DNA from: an uncultured Prevotella sp.
GTDB taxonomy: Bacteria > Bacteroidota > Bacteroidia > Bacteroidales > Bacteroidaceae
NCBI GenBank assembly: GCA_905210845.1
Contig: CAJLYG010000059.1
Span: forward strand, 1 to 15,318
Direction of reading: 5' to 3'
Length of the DNA: 15,318 bases
Part shown: one piece after another, positions 1 through 7,173 of the stretch
Layout of the letters: the number at the start of each line of letters is the position of its first letter
Numbering within the stretch: the first letter of the stretch is position 1
Notes under the pieces: generated by a model
Database searches by the model: none
What the model was told of the DNA's origin: nothing
The model's input: the letters and a program-made list of their open reading frames with translations, nothing else
Translations under genes and position numbers: made by a program

Positions 1-34
1 TACGCGCGCGGATATAAGGTACGCGCACGAATAT
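1..34. repeat. Two copies of a 15-bp GC-rich direct repeat at the window edge
   Basis: TACGCGCGCGGATAT (1-15) is followed by TACGCGCACGAATAT (20-34), 13 of 15 bases identical with a 19-bp period. The first copy starts at the first base of the window, so the array may extend leftwards. The CG-rich core contrasts with the AT-rich DNA that follows. Nothing shows a function. Confidence 0.55.
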
Positions 35-142
35 TGAATTTGCATTCAATTTAGATTCAATTTAGAACGCATGATGATTCATTTTAAAAAGAACGAAGAT
101 TCATTTTAAAGACAATGATAATTCATTTTAAAGAGAATCATG
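33..142. repeat. 11-bp-phased repeat array, ATTCAnTTTA units
   Basis: Ten consecutive 11-bp registers can be laid over 33-142. ATTGAATTTGC starts at 33, ATTCAATTTAG at 44 and again at 55, and ATTCATTTTAA at 77, 99 and 121. The last three copies share ATTCATTTTAAA and recur every 22 bp; the registers between them are diverged. All copies therefore lie on the same helical face, which suggests protein binding or intrinsic bending, although a decayed simple tandem repeat would look the same. The array lies 100-200 bp upstream of the LacI-type gene. Confidence 0.75.
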
Positions 143-220
143 AAAGCAAAGTAAACACATAGAAATGCAAGGCTATCTCAACTTTTTTACCTAACCGGCA
201 CATAATTGAAAAATTTTATG

Positions 221-228
221 TAAGTTTG
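221..228 (+). promoter_or_regulatory. Probable -7 box for the LacI-uxaA-nhaC operon
   Basis: TAAGTTTG matches the Bacteroidetes -7 consensus TAnnTTTG and lies 20 nt before the regulator ATG. No TTTG is seen at the usual distance upstream, so the -33 element is weak or absent. Directly before the box, 201-220 begins CATAA and ends TTATG, a 5-bp inverted pair spaced 10 bp. Its position would suit an operator for the regulator, but the symmetry is short and it lacks the central CG usual in LacI-family operators. Confidence 0.5.
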
Positions 229-248
229 CACCAAATATACAACGAGGT

Positions 249-1313
249 ATGACAGACAAGATCAGAATCAAAGACATCGCAGAAAAAGCCGGTGTGTCAG
301 TAGGGACAGTAGACAGGGTACTACATAAACGCCCGAACGTATCAAAGAGTGCCTTGGCGAAAGTAGAGAAGGTTCTCCAAGAGATCAACTACAGGCCCAA
401 CATGTATGCGAGTGCGCTTGCTTACAACAAGTCCTACACTTTTTACATGATTCTTCCTCAACACGACTCAGAGGCTTATTGGGAAGAGATCGAGGAAGGA
501 GCTAAAAAAGCTGAAGACTACAGAAGGGACTTTCATATCCATCTTAAGATTCTCTTCTATGAAAGATTCAATGAAAAATCATACATTGACACGTATATGG
601 GGTGCCTGAATGCGAACCCAGATGGGGTCGTCATCGTCCCTTACGAGTTGGAAATCACTCGCAAGTTCACGGACAAGCTCCACGAACGAAACATCCCGTT
701 TGTCATGCTCGACTCTTACATGCCCGACTTAAGGCCGTTGACCTTTTATGGGCAGGACTCCTTTTGCAGCGGATATTTTGCCGCAAAAGTCCTGATGATG
801 ATCGCATATAAAGAGAAAGAGGTCATGCTCATGAAACAGATGAAAAACGGAAAAGTGGTGAGCAAGCAACAGGCCAACCGAGAGGTAGGCTTCCGGCATT
901 ACATGAAGGATCATTTCCCGGAAATCAAAATCTTGGAAGTCAACCTGCCTCTCGACAAGACAAGGGAAGAATACGACCTCATCCTGGAGGACTTCTTCAC
1001 GAAGCACCCACTGGTACATCAATGCATCACGTTGAACTCAAGGGCTCATCTCGTGGGCGACTTCTTGCTGCGTTCCAATCGCCGGGACGTGCAGATCATG
1101 GGCTATGACATGGTAGGGAAGAATGTGGAATGCCTAAAGCAAGGAAGTATTTCTTTCCTCATCGCCCAACATGCTTATATGCAGGGATACTATTGCGTGG
1201 ACGCATTGTTCCGCGCTATCGTCCTCAAGACGGAAATCAAGCCCGTCAACTACATGTCCATAGAACTCCTGATGAAGGAAAACGTAGATTTTTATAGACG
1301 AACTCAAATATAA
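249..1313 (+). CDS. LacI-family transcriptional regulator, probably of uronate use
   Basis: A protein of 354 aa, typical length for the LacI/GalR family. The N-terminus (about residues 5-50) is a LacI helix-turn-helix: IRIKDIAEKAGVSVGTVDRV followed by the hinge-side stretch INYRPN. The remainder (about 65-345) fits a periplasmic-binding-protein-like effector domain, including the strand VVIVPYE and the segment IPFVMLDSYM. It is a cytoplasmic DNA-binding protein expected to respond to a sugar or sugar acid. It opens a cluster with altronate dehydratase 12 bp downstream, so an effector from the galacturonate/tagaturonate/altronate route is a reasonable inference, as is autoregulation. The ATG sits 20 nt after a TAnnTTTG promoter box; there is no strong Shine-Dalgarno. 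Family assignment is firm, while the effector is inferred from context only. Confidence 0.9.
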   Translation: MTDKIRIKDIAEKAGVSVGTVDRVLHKRPNVSKSALAKVEKVLQEINYRPNMYASALAYNKSYTFYMILPQHDSEAYWEEIEEGAKKAEDYRRDFHIHLKILFYERFNEKSYIDTYMGCLNANPDGVVIVPYELEITRKFTDKLHERNIPFVMLDSYMPDLRPLTFYGQDSFCSGYFAAKVLMMIAYKEKEVMLMKQMKNGKVVSKQQANREVGFRHYMKDHFPEIKILEVNLPLDKTREEYDLILEDFFTKHPLVHQCITLNSRAHLVGDFLLRSNRRDVQIMGYDMVGKNVECLKQGSISFLIAQHAYMQGYYCVDALFRAIVLKTEIKPVNYMSIELLMKENVDFYRRTQI

Positions 1314-1325
1314 ACTAATCTGCAA

Positions 1326-2819
1326 ATGGCACAATCAATAATCAAGATCAATCCCAAAGACACTGTGGTCGTATGCCTGCGACCCATGCACAAGGGAGAA
1401 AGGATCGAAGTAGATGGCAAAGCCATCGAAGTAAGACAGGATATCCCTGCAGGGCATAAGTTGCTCATCAGGGATACCACCCAAGGCGAAAACATCATCA
1501 AGTACGGTTACCCGATCGGGCATGCAAGGATCAACCTCATGGCAGGAGATTGGGTGAACGAGAACAACCTGAAAACAAACCTGTCAGGAACCTTGGATTA
1601 TGCGTATCAGCCAGTTCATGAAAAGCTGGACATCCCCTTGGAAAAGAGGACATTCATGGGCTATCAACGCGCCAATGGAGAAGCAGGGACCCGCAATGAA
1701 ATATGGATCGTCCCCACCGTGGGATGCGTCAATGGCATTGCTGAGAAACTGGTAGAAAGGCTGAAGGCAGAAACTCATGGCGAGGGGGTTGACGCGATCT
1801 TTGCCTGGCACCATAACTATGGCTGCTCACAACTGAGTGGAGATCATGAGAATACCAGAAAAGTATTGAGGGACATCGTACTCCATCCCAATGCAGGTGC
1901 CGTGCTTGTCCTGTCCTTAGGATGTGAGAACAACCAACCCGACAAGTTCATGCAGCTCTTAGGGAATTATGACAAAGACCGGATCAAGCTCTTAGTCACC
2001 CAAGATGTCAAAGGGGATGAACTTGAAGAAGGCATGAAAATTCTCCGCGGACTGTATGCGATTGCCAAGAACGACCGACGAACGGAACTGCCATTAAGCC
2101 ATCTGCGCATCGGACTGAAATGCGGTGGATCTGACGGATTCAGCGGGATAACGGCCAATCCCTTGGTAGGCGAGTTCTCTGATTATCTGGTTGCACAAGG
2201 AGGAACGTCCGTGCTCACCGAGGTACCGGAAATGTTTGGGGCAGAGACCATCCTCATGAACCGTTGCCAGACCCCTGAGCTCTTCCATGAAACCGTACAG
2301 TTGATCAATGACTTTAAGGAATATTTCCTTTCCCATGGGGAACCCGTCGGGGAGAATCCGTCGCCAGGCAATAAGGCAGGAGGAATCTCTACCCTTGAGG
2401 ACAAAGCCTTAGGATGCACGCAGAAATGTGGGCGCGCGCCCGTATGTGGTGTCCTGGAGTATGGGGACAGGCTCAAGGCGCATGGACTGAACTTGCTCTC
2501 TGCGCCGGGCAATGACCTCGTGGCATCTACGGCACTGGCTGCTGCAGGATGTCAGGTCGTACTTTTCACGACAGGTCGAGGCACTCCCTTTGGCACGTTT
2601 GTCCCCACCATGAAGATATCCACGAATGATGGACTTTTTCAGAGAAAGCCCAATTGGATCGACTTCAATGCAGGACAGCTATTGGATGGAATCAAGATGG
2701 GAGACCTTGTCAAAAGGCTGACTGATCGCATCATCGCCATCGCGAGTGGAGAAAAGACTAAAAATGAAATCAACGGCTATCGGGAGATCTCCATTTTCAA
2801 GAATGGAGTGACACTCTGA
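1326..2819 (+). CDS. uxaA: Altronate dehydratase
   Basis: A cytoplasmic enzyme converting D-altronate to 2-keto-3-deoxy-D-gluconate in galacturonate catabolism. The 497 aa match the usual full length of UxaA (about 495). The N-terminal ~90 residues form the SAF domain (INPKDTVVVCLRPMHKGERI). From about residue 110 the catalytic galactarate dehydratase/altronate hydrolase region follows, with GTRNEIWIVPTVGCVN, HNYGCSQLSGDHENT, LGCENNQ, KCGGSDGFSGITANPLVG and LTEVPEMFGAE. The conserved His/Cys stretches fit the family's metal site. Galactarate dehydratase (GarD) is the main alternative, but the length and motifs suit UxaA better. It follows the LacI-type regulator by 12 bp and precedes the transporter-like gene by 28 bp, which argues for one operon. 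No uxaB, uxaC, kdgK or kdgA gene is nearby. Confidence 0.9.
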   Translation: MAQSIIKINPKDTVVVCLRPMHKGERIEVDGKAIEVRQDIPAGHKLLIRDTTQGENIIKYGYPIGHARINLMAGDWVNENNLKTNLSGTLDYAYQPVHEKLDIPLEKRTFMGYQRANGEAGTRNEIWIVPTVGCVNGIAEKLVERLKAETHGEGVDAIFAWHHNYGCSQLSGDHENTRKVLRDIVLHPNAGAVLVLSLGCENNQPDKFMQLLGNYDKDRIKLLVTQDVKGDELEEGMKILRGLYAIAKNDRRTELPLSHLRIGLKCGGSDGFSGITANPLVGEFSDYLVAQGGTSVLTEVPEMFGAETILMNRCQTPELFHETVQLINDFKEYFLSHGEPVGENPSPGNKAGGISTLEDKALGCTQKCGRAPVCGVLEYGDRLKAHGLNLLSAPGNDLVASTALAAAGCQVVLFTTGRGTPFGTFVPTMKISTNDGLFQRKPNWIDFNAGQLLDGIKMGDLVKRLTDRIIAIASGEKTKNEINGYREISIFKNGVTL

Positions 2820-2847
2820 CCGGTTAGACCATCAAGAGGAAGAAGAT

Positions 2848-4137
2848 TTGGAGAAGATTGGCAACAAGAAAGGCATATTGGCTTTAAGCCCACTGATATT
2901 GTTTATCGTGCTTTATTTGGTCACTTCCATCATTGCTGGTGACTTCTACAAGGTACCTATCACCGTGGCGTTCATGGTATCGAGTATCTATGCGATCACG
3001 ATCTCTGGTGGTCTGCCCTTAGCGAAGCGCATCACGACCTATAGTAGGGGCGCAAGTACGGACAACATGATGCTGATGCTATGGATCTTCGTGTTGGCAG
3101 GAGCCTTTGCCAACTCAGCCAAGCAAATGGGCAGTATCGACGCCACGGTCAATGCTACATTGAGCATCCTACCTGGTAACATGCTGTTAGCTGGTCTTTT
3201 CATCGCCGCTTGCTTCATTTCCCTATCCATAGGAACCAGTGTCGGGACGATTGTCGCACTGGCTCCTATTGCAGCAGGCTTAGCCCATTCCACGGGATCT
3301 GATGTCGCATTGATGACGGCTGTGGTCGTGGGAGGGTCTTTCTTCGGCGACAACCTGTCTTTTATCTCCGACACCACCGTAGCAGCAACGACCACACAAG
3401 AATGCAAGATGAGCGATAAGTTCCGCGTCAACTCATTTATCGTCATGCCTGCTGCCGCCGTGATCCTCATCGTCTATATTTTCTTAGGAGCCGACATCCC
3501 CTCTCCTGCGAATATCCCCCCGGTCAATTGGGTCAAGGTCATCCCTTATATCATAGTACTGATCACAGCCGTTTTCGGAATGAACGTGATGGCTGTGCTC
3601 ACCTTAGGACTGGCACTTACCGGCATCATCGGCATCATAGACGGATCCTATGACATCTATAGCTGGTTCGGCGCGATGGGAGACGGCATCCTATCGATGG
3701 GAGAGCTGATCATCATCACCATGATGGCAGGAGGACTTTTGGAAATTATCCGGGAGAATGGCGGCATTGACTATATCATCCAAAAGATGATCGTACACAT
3801 CAACGGCAAGCGAGGTGCAGAGCTGACCATTGGCATTCTTGTCGGACTGATCGATATCTGTACAGCCAACAATACGGTTGCCATCATCACCGTCGGAGGT
3901 ATCGCCAAGCAAATCGGTGACCGCTATGGAGTTGACAACCGGAAGTGCGCCAGCATCCTTGATACCGTCTCCTGTTGTTTCCAAGGCCTCATCCCCTATG
4001 GGGCCCAACTGCTCATGGCAGCAGGACTGGCAAAGTTGAATCCCATCCAGATTCTCCCCTATCTTTACTATCCGCTCTGTATCGGCATTGCCACCTTGAT
4101 CTCGATTTTAGCACGATATCCTAAACGGTATAGTTGA
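2848..4137 (+). CDS. NhaC-family Na+/H+ antiporter-like membrane transporter
   Basis: A polytopic inner-membrane protein of 429 aa with about ten or more hydrophobic segments. The signature GGSFFGDNLSFISDTT (about residues 162-177), followed by TTTQECKMSDKF, is characteristic of NhaC. The C-terminal half has a second similar patch, ICTANNTVAIITVGGIAK. NhaC belongs to the ion transporter superfamily, which also includes Na+-malate/lactate antiporters, so the substrate may be an organic acid rather than only Na+. The start is TTG at 2848, with AGAGGA ending 7 nt upstream. No ATG occurs in frame between the upstream in-frame stop (2809-2811) and this TTG, and the next Met would remove the first membrane segment. 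The position behind uxaA suggests uronate uptake or coupled ion balance; this is inference. Confidence 0.85.
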   Translation: MEKIGNKKGILALSPLILFIVLYLVTSIIAGDFYKVPITVAFMVSSIYAITISGGLPLAKRITTYSRGASTDNMMLMLWIFVLAGAFANSAKQMGSIDATVNATLSILPGNMLLAGLFIAACFISLSIGTSVGTIVALAPIAAGLAHSTGSDVALMTAVVVGGSFFGDNLSFISDTTVAATTTQECKMSDKFRVNSFIVMPAAAVILIVYIFLGADIPSPANIPPVNWVKVIPYIIVLITAVFGMNVMAVLTLGLALTGIIGIIDGSYDIYSWFGAMGDGILSMGELIIITMMAGGLLEIIRENGGIDYIIQKMIVHINGKRGAELTIGILVGLIDICTANNTVAIITVGGIAKQIGDRYGVDNRKCASILDTVSCCFQGLIPYGAQLLMAAGLAKLNPIQILPYLYYPLCIGIATLISILARYPKRYS

Positions 4138-4181
4138 CCCGACCTGTAAACATCATTGATAGCCATTTGGAGGAAACGATT

Positions 4182-4988
4182 ATGAACATCATCCAGCAAA
4201 ACTTCTTTGCACTACTCCATACAGGAGCCTTCGGTCGTGAGAATGGGCCCCTTGAGCCGATGTCACTCTATAAATGGAACAGATTATTCCAGATCATCAA
4301 AGAACAGAACGTGGCCTCATACGCCTTGAAAGGAACCAGGGGGCATCAGTACGATCCCTTAGTGAAAATACCCAAGGAATTCATCGACAATCTCACGAAA
4401 TGCGCTGAACAAGAGCAAGACAACGCGGAGCCACCAGTCTTGACCAATTATTTCCTAGGACGACGACTCAAGAACATCCAAGAGAACGAGCGCCATACCA
4501 TGGACGCATCCATGGACACCCTCCACCTCCTGAACATCATCGTCAGCAATGTCAGCGGAATGCTCAACAGAGGATTCCCGCTCAGAGGGATCATCAAATT
4601 AGGGTCTTTCCTCCGCAATCAAGGGGATAAGGTCGACTTTCTCAAGCTTGAAAAATGGCTAAAAACACTTCATCTGCAACGCTTGGCACAATTAGAGGGA
4701 AGCATTCTCATGGAGAAATTTAAGTTCGAGAAGGCAGAGATTCCTTTTGTCCATGAAGAAGAGCCTGCCGCAAGAAAGCTCTTGGAAAGGTCAATCAACC
4801 ACACAGCGATGGACACGGCAGAGGAATGGCACTTTCGGCAAAGCCGATCCGGATTCGTGCATAACAATACCACCGTCCTCCGCAAAAACCTCAGGAGAAG
4901 CATGAGGTACATAGGATATGCGCCCTTGGAGACGATCAGCAATTTCATACACAACTTCACGAGGAGCCTATCCGAAATAGAGGAATAG
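4182..4988 (+). CDS. Uncharacterised protein, last gene of the uxaA cluster
   Basis: A protein of 268 aa that I do not recognise. The frame is open from a TTG at 4134 that overlaps the nhaC-like stop codon. The ATG at 4182 is the better start because GGAGG (4169-4173) lies 8 nt upstream. There is no signal peptide or membrane segment; the protein is hydrophilic, mostly helical in character and rich in Arg/Lys near the C-terminus. The N-terminal stretch (NFFALLHTGAFGRE, then LYKWNRLFQIIKEQNVASYA) recalls the N-terminal segment of Bacteroidetes uncharacterised nucleotidyltransferase-like proteins, but no nucleotidyltransferase GS..D signature follows. That likeness is from memory and weak. The 44-bp gap after nhaC suggests co-transcription with the uronate genes. 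No function is assigned. Confidence 0.75.
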   Translation: MNIIQQNFFALLHTGAFGRENGPLEPMSLYKWNRLFQIIKEQNVASYALKGTRGHQYDPLVKIPKEFIDNLTKCAEQEQDNAEPPVLTNYFLGRRLKNIQENERHTMDASMDTLHLLNIIVSNVSGMLNRGFPLRGIIKLGSFLRNQGDKVDFLKLEKWLKTLHLQRLAQLEGSILMEKFKFEKAEIPFVHEEEPAARKLLERSINHTAMDTAEEWHFRQSRSGFVHNNTTVLRKNLRRSMRYIGYAPLETISNFIHNFTRSLSEIEE

Positions 4989-5010
4989 TATAAATATTTG
5001 TAAAAATCGC

Positions 5011-5040
5011 TTTCTCATCGCGCCTTTTTTATTATCTTTG
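5011..5040 (+). promoter_or_regulatory. Promoter of the GH25 lysozyme gene
   Basis: TATCTTTG (5033-5040) is a clear Bacteroidetes -7 box. TTTC at 5011-5014, 18 nt upstream, is a possible imperfect -33 element. The box ends only 5 nt before the ATG at 5046, so the transcript probably starts within a few bases of the start codon. Confidence 0.7.
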
Positions 5041-5045
5041 CATCT

Positions 5046-5741
5046 ATGAATCGAATTATCATCATACTGATCAGCATATTTTCCTTCATGGCTGCCGATG
5101 CCCAAAGTAATCAGATCCAATGCGAGGATACCTGCCAACATATCCATGGCATTGACTTGAGCCATTATCAAGGCAATGTCTTTTGGGAGACCGTAGGTGA
5201 CAACTCGAAAATGGAATATGTCTATCTGAAGGCTACGGAAGGTGGGGACCGTATTGATGACAAATACGAGACCAACATCGACTTGGCCCACAGATATGGA
5301 TTGAAGGTGGGCAGTTACCATTTCTATCGACCCAAGATTGAGCAGGCTAAGCAATTGGCAAACTTTATGGCACAGTGTCGTCCGGGAGACCAGGACTTGA
5401 TTCCCATGGTGGACATCGAGACCAAAAGCGGGCTCTCAACAGAAGAGTTCTGCGATTCGCTCTTCAAATTCCTGAAGCTCATAGAGAAGGCATACAAGCA
5501 GAAGCCTTTACTCTATACCTTCGCTAATTTCTACGACCATTATCTGTTGGGTAAGATCGACAATTACCATCTGATGATTGCCCAATATACCAAGCAGGAG
5601 CCTATCTTGGCAGATGAACGTGACATTACCATGTGGCAATACACCGGCAAAGGCCATCTCAATGGCATCAACGGGTTTGTAGACAAGAGTAGGTTTATGG
5701 GAAAGCATAAACTGAGAGAGATTAGATTCAGGCACCGATAG
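5046..5741 (+). CDS. Secreted GH25-family lysozyme (N-acetylmuramidase)
   Basis: A protein of 231 aa with a signal peptide (MNRIIIILISIFSFMAADAQ, cleavage near residue 20). It hydrolyses beta-1,4 bonds in peptidoglycan. Family landmarks are in order: HGIDLSHYQG (34-43), YLKATEG (60-66), GSYHFYRP (89-96), MVDIE (121-125, carrying the catalytic Asp123/Glu125 pair), and WQYTGKG near 197 followed by GFVDKSRF, which supplies another conserved Asp. This covers the whole single-domain GH25 fold; there is no extra cell-wall-binding domain. Such small GH25 enzymes in Bacteroidetes probably act in the periplasm or on neighbouring cells' wall. It has its own promoter and stands 57 bp after the uronate cluster. 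The start is fixed by the signal peptide; starting at Met15 would destroy it. Confidence 0.92.
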   Translation: MNRIIIILISIFSFMAADAQSNQIQCEDTCQHIHGIDLSHYQGNVFWETVGDNSKMEYVYLKATEGGDRIDDKYETNIDLAHRYGLKVGSYHFYRPKIEQAKQLANFMAQCRPGDQDLIPMVDIETKSGLSTEEFCDSLFKFLKLIEKAYKQKPLLYTFANFYDHYLLGKIDNYHLMIAQYTKQEPILADERDITMWQYTGKGHLNGINGFVDKSRFMGKHKLREIRFRHR

Positions 5742-5791
5742 CGGGGAAAGGTCATGCGTAAGCTGTCCTTGTGACAGGCCCACCCCATCGG
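5735..5791. other. Nested inverted-repeat structure after the lysozyme gene
   Basis: Three stem blocks nest here: CCGAT (5735-5739) with ATCGG (5787-5791), GGGG (5743-5746) with CCCC (5783-5786), and an inner hairpin CTGTC (5763-5767) with GACAG (5773-5777). The outer arm overlaps the lysozyme stop codon. There is no U-tract, so an intrinsic terminator is unlikely. It could be a structured 3' end, an mRNA leader for the next gene, or chance. Confidence 0.35.
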
Positions 5792-5857
5792 AAGATATCG
5801 CTCACCCAAGTGAGAAACAGATTTAGAAAGAAACAAGAAATATATAATTTATCAATT

Positions 5858-7084
5858 ATGGCAATTATTAAATGTCCCGAGTGCGGTCATCAGATTAGTG
5901 ACAAAGCACCTGTTTGTCCCTCATGTGGGGTTGAAATCGCTGGAAAGGTGATCAGATGCCCACAATGCGGTGAGGTATATTTCAAAGACCAAGAGATGTG
6001 CCCAAACTGTCATCATGCCACAACTACAGCCACACAGGCGCAGCAGCAGGCCTTCTCACCCCGCCCTGTCCATCCACAACCATCGTCCCAAGCTACGACT
6101 AAGCCCCAACAGGGCTATGAGCCAATGAACCATGAGACCAGTCGTTCGGAGATGCCTCCTGTCCCTCCTATCCCCACAGCTGCCCAACAGAACCCAGAAT
6201 CACAGTCACCTAAAAAGAAAAGTCATACTGCCATCATCGTTGCATTCATCTTGGCATTGATCGTCTGTGGCATTTGCTTTTATTTCTATAGCAATGCCAA
6301 AAACGACAAAGAGCGGGAAGCTTATGAATACGCGATGAATAGTAGCGACCCTGCCGTACTGCAGAGCTATCTCGATACTTATACAGATGCCCCAGAGGAA
6401 CACCGCGACTCCATTGAGGCACATATTGCCATGCTCAAGCAAATTGACCAAGACTGGACCAATGCTGTTGTCAGCGGTTCGAAAGCTGCTTTGGAGGATT
6501 ATTTAGCCAAGCATCCAGACAGTCCACATAAGGCTGAGGCTCAGAACAAGATTGATTCCCTCGACTGGGCTCAAGCCTCGCAAGAGAACACGTTAGATGC
6601 CTATAAGCTCTATCTGAGTGAACATGAAAACGGGAGCCATGTGGATGAAGCAAACGATGCGGTCAAGGCCTTGAATGCCAAGACCGTCCAGCCTGAGGAG
6701 AAGGCCGCCATCACCACCATCTTCCGTCGCTTCTTCCAAGCCATTAACGCAAAGGATGAGAACAAGTTGACGGCAACGGTCAGCAATTTCATGACGTCCT
6801 TCTTAGGCAAGAGCGATGCCACAAGGGCTGATGTGATCACCTTCATGGACAAGATATACAAAGATGACATCACCAACATGAACTGGCATCTTAACAATGA
6901 CATGAAAATTGATAAGAAAGAAGTCGGCGAAGATGAATATGAATATACAGTTAACTTCTCCGCTATACAAGACATAGAACGCACGGATCCAACGAAAGAG
7001 AAACAGGCTAAGTATAAAATCAATGCGAAAGTCGGTCCTGATGGTCAAATTACTTCTTTTAATATGATCAAGATCATCCAATAA
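5858..7084 (+). CDS. Membrane protein with N-terminal zinc ribbons and TPR-like repeats
   Basis: A protein of 408 aa. Eight cysteines in four CPxC pairs (CPECG, CPSCG, CPQCG, CPNCH; Cys6, 9, 20, 23, 34, 37, 48, 51) should bind two zinc ions. A Pro/Gln/Thr-rich linker (about 55-120) leads to one transmembrane helix (about 124-145). Then come three TPR-like repeats of about 40-45 residues: SSDPAVLQSYLDTYTDAPEE, SGSKAALEDYLAKHPDSPHK and ENTLDAYKLYLSEHENGSHV. The C-terminal ~130 residues, from FRRFFQAINAKDENKLTATV onwards, resemble an NTF2-like domain. The expected topology is zinc ribbons in the cytoplasm with repeats and tail in the periplasm. The start at ATG 5858 is chosen because zinc-ribbon proteins of this type begin MxxIKCPxCG; the upstream GTG extension (from 5771) is not protein-like. 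The function is unknown; a sensor or scaffold is a guess. Confidence 0.85.
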   Translation: MAIIKCPECGHQISDKAPVCPSCGVEIAGKVIRCPQCGEVYFKDQEMCPNCHHATTTATQAQQQAFSPRPVHPQPSSQATTKPQQGYEPMNHETSRSEMPPVPPIPTAAQQNPESQSPKKKSHTAIIVAFILALIVCGICFYFYSNAKNDKEREAYEYAMNSSDPAVLQSYLDTYTDAPEEHRDSIEAHIAMLKQIDQDWTNAVVSGSKAALEDYLAKHPDSPHKAEAQNKIDSLDWAQASQENTLDAYKLYLSEHENGSHVDEANDAVKALNAKTVQPEEKAAITTIFRRFFQAINAKDENKLTATVSNFMTSFLGKSDATRADVITFMDKIYKDDITNMNWHLNNDMKIDKKEVGEDEYEYTVNFSAIQDIERTDPTKEKQAKYKINAKVGPDGQITSFNMIKIIQ

Positions 7085-7113
7085 CGACCTGTCATCAGAC
7101 AAGATAAAAAAAC

Positions 7114-7149
7114 AAAGGGGATTGTAAGCAGAAAACTACAATCCCCTTT
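7114..7149. terminator. Strong bidirectional intrinsic terminator
   Basis: A perfect 13-bp stem, AAAGGGGATTGTA (7114-7126) with TACAATCCCCTTT (7137-7149), encloses a 10-nt loop. It is flanked by an A-run on the left (ATAAAAAAAC) and T-rich sequence on the right (TTTATCTTATT). It sits between the convergent zinc-ribbon gene and J-domain gene and can stop transcription from both sides. Confidence 0.9.
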
Positions 7150-7173
7150 ATCTTATTCCCGAGCGTCACGTCC

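Noticed and set aside
33..142. CRISPR array
   Set aside because: Units are only 11 or 22 bp, there are no unique spacers of about 30 bp, and no cas genes are present.
201..220. LacI-type operator just before the regulator's -7 box
   Set aside because: Only five bases on each side are symmetric and the usual central CG is missing, so I mention it with the promoter but do not annotate it as an operator.
729..1022. Antisense open frame inside the LacI-type gene, and similar overlapping frames in other genes
   Set aside because: They lie wholly inside well-supported genes, show no family motif and no start signal, and have the composition expected of shadow frames.
4134..4181. TTG start giving the fourth uronate-cluster protein a 16-residue extension overlapping the nhaC-like stop
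   Set aside because: ATG 4182 has a clear GGAGG 8 nt upstream, whereas the TTG has no ribosome-binding site.
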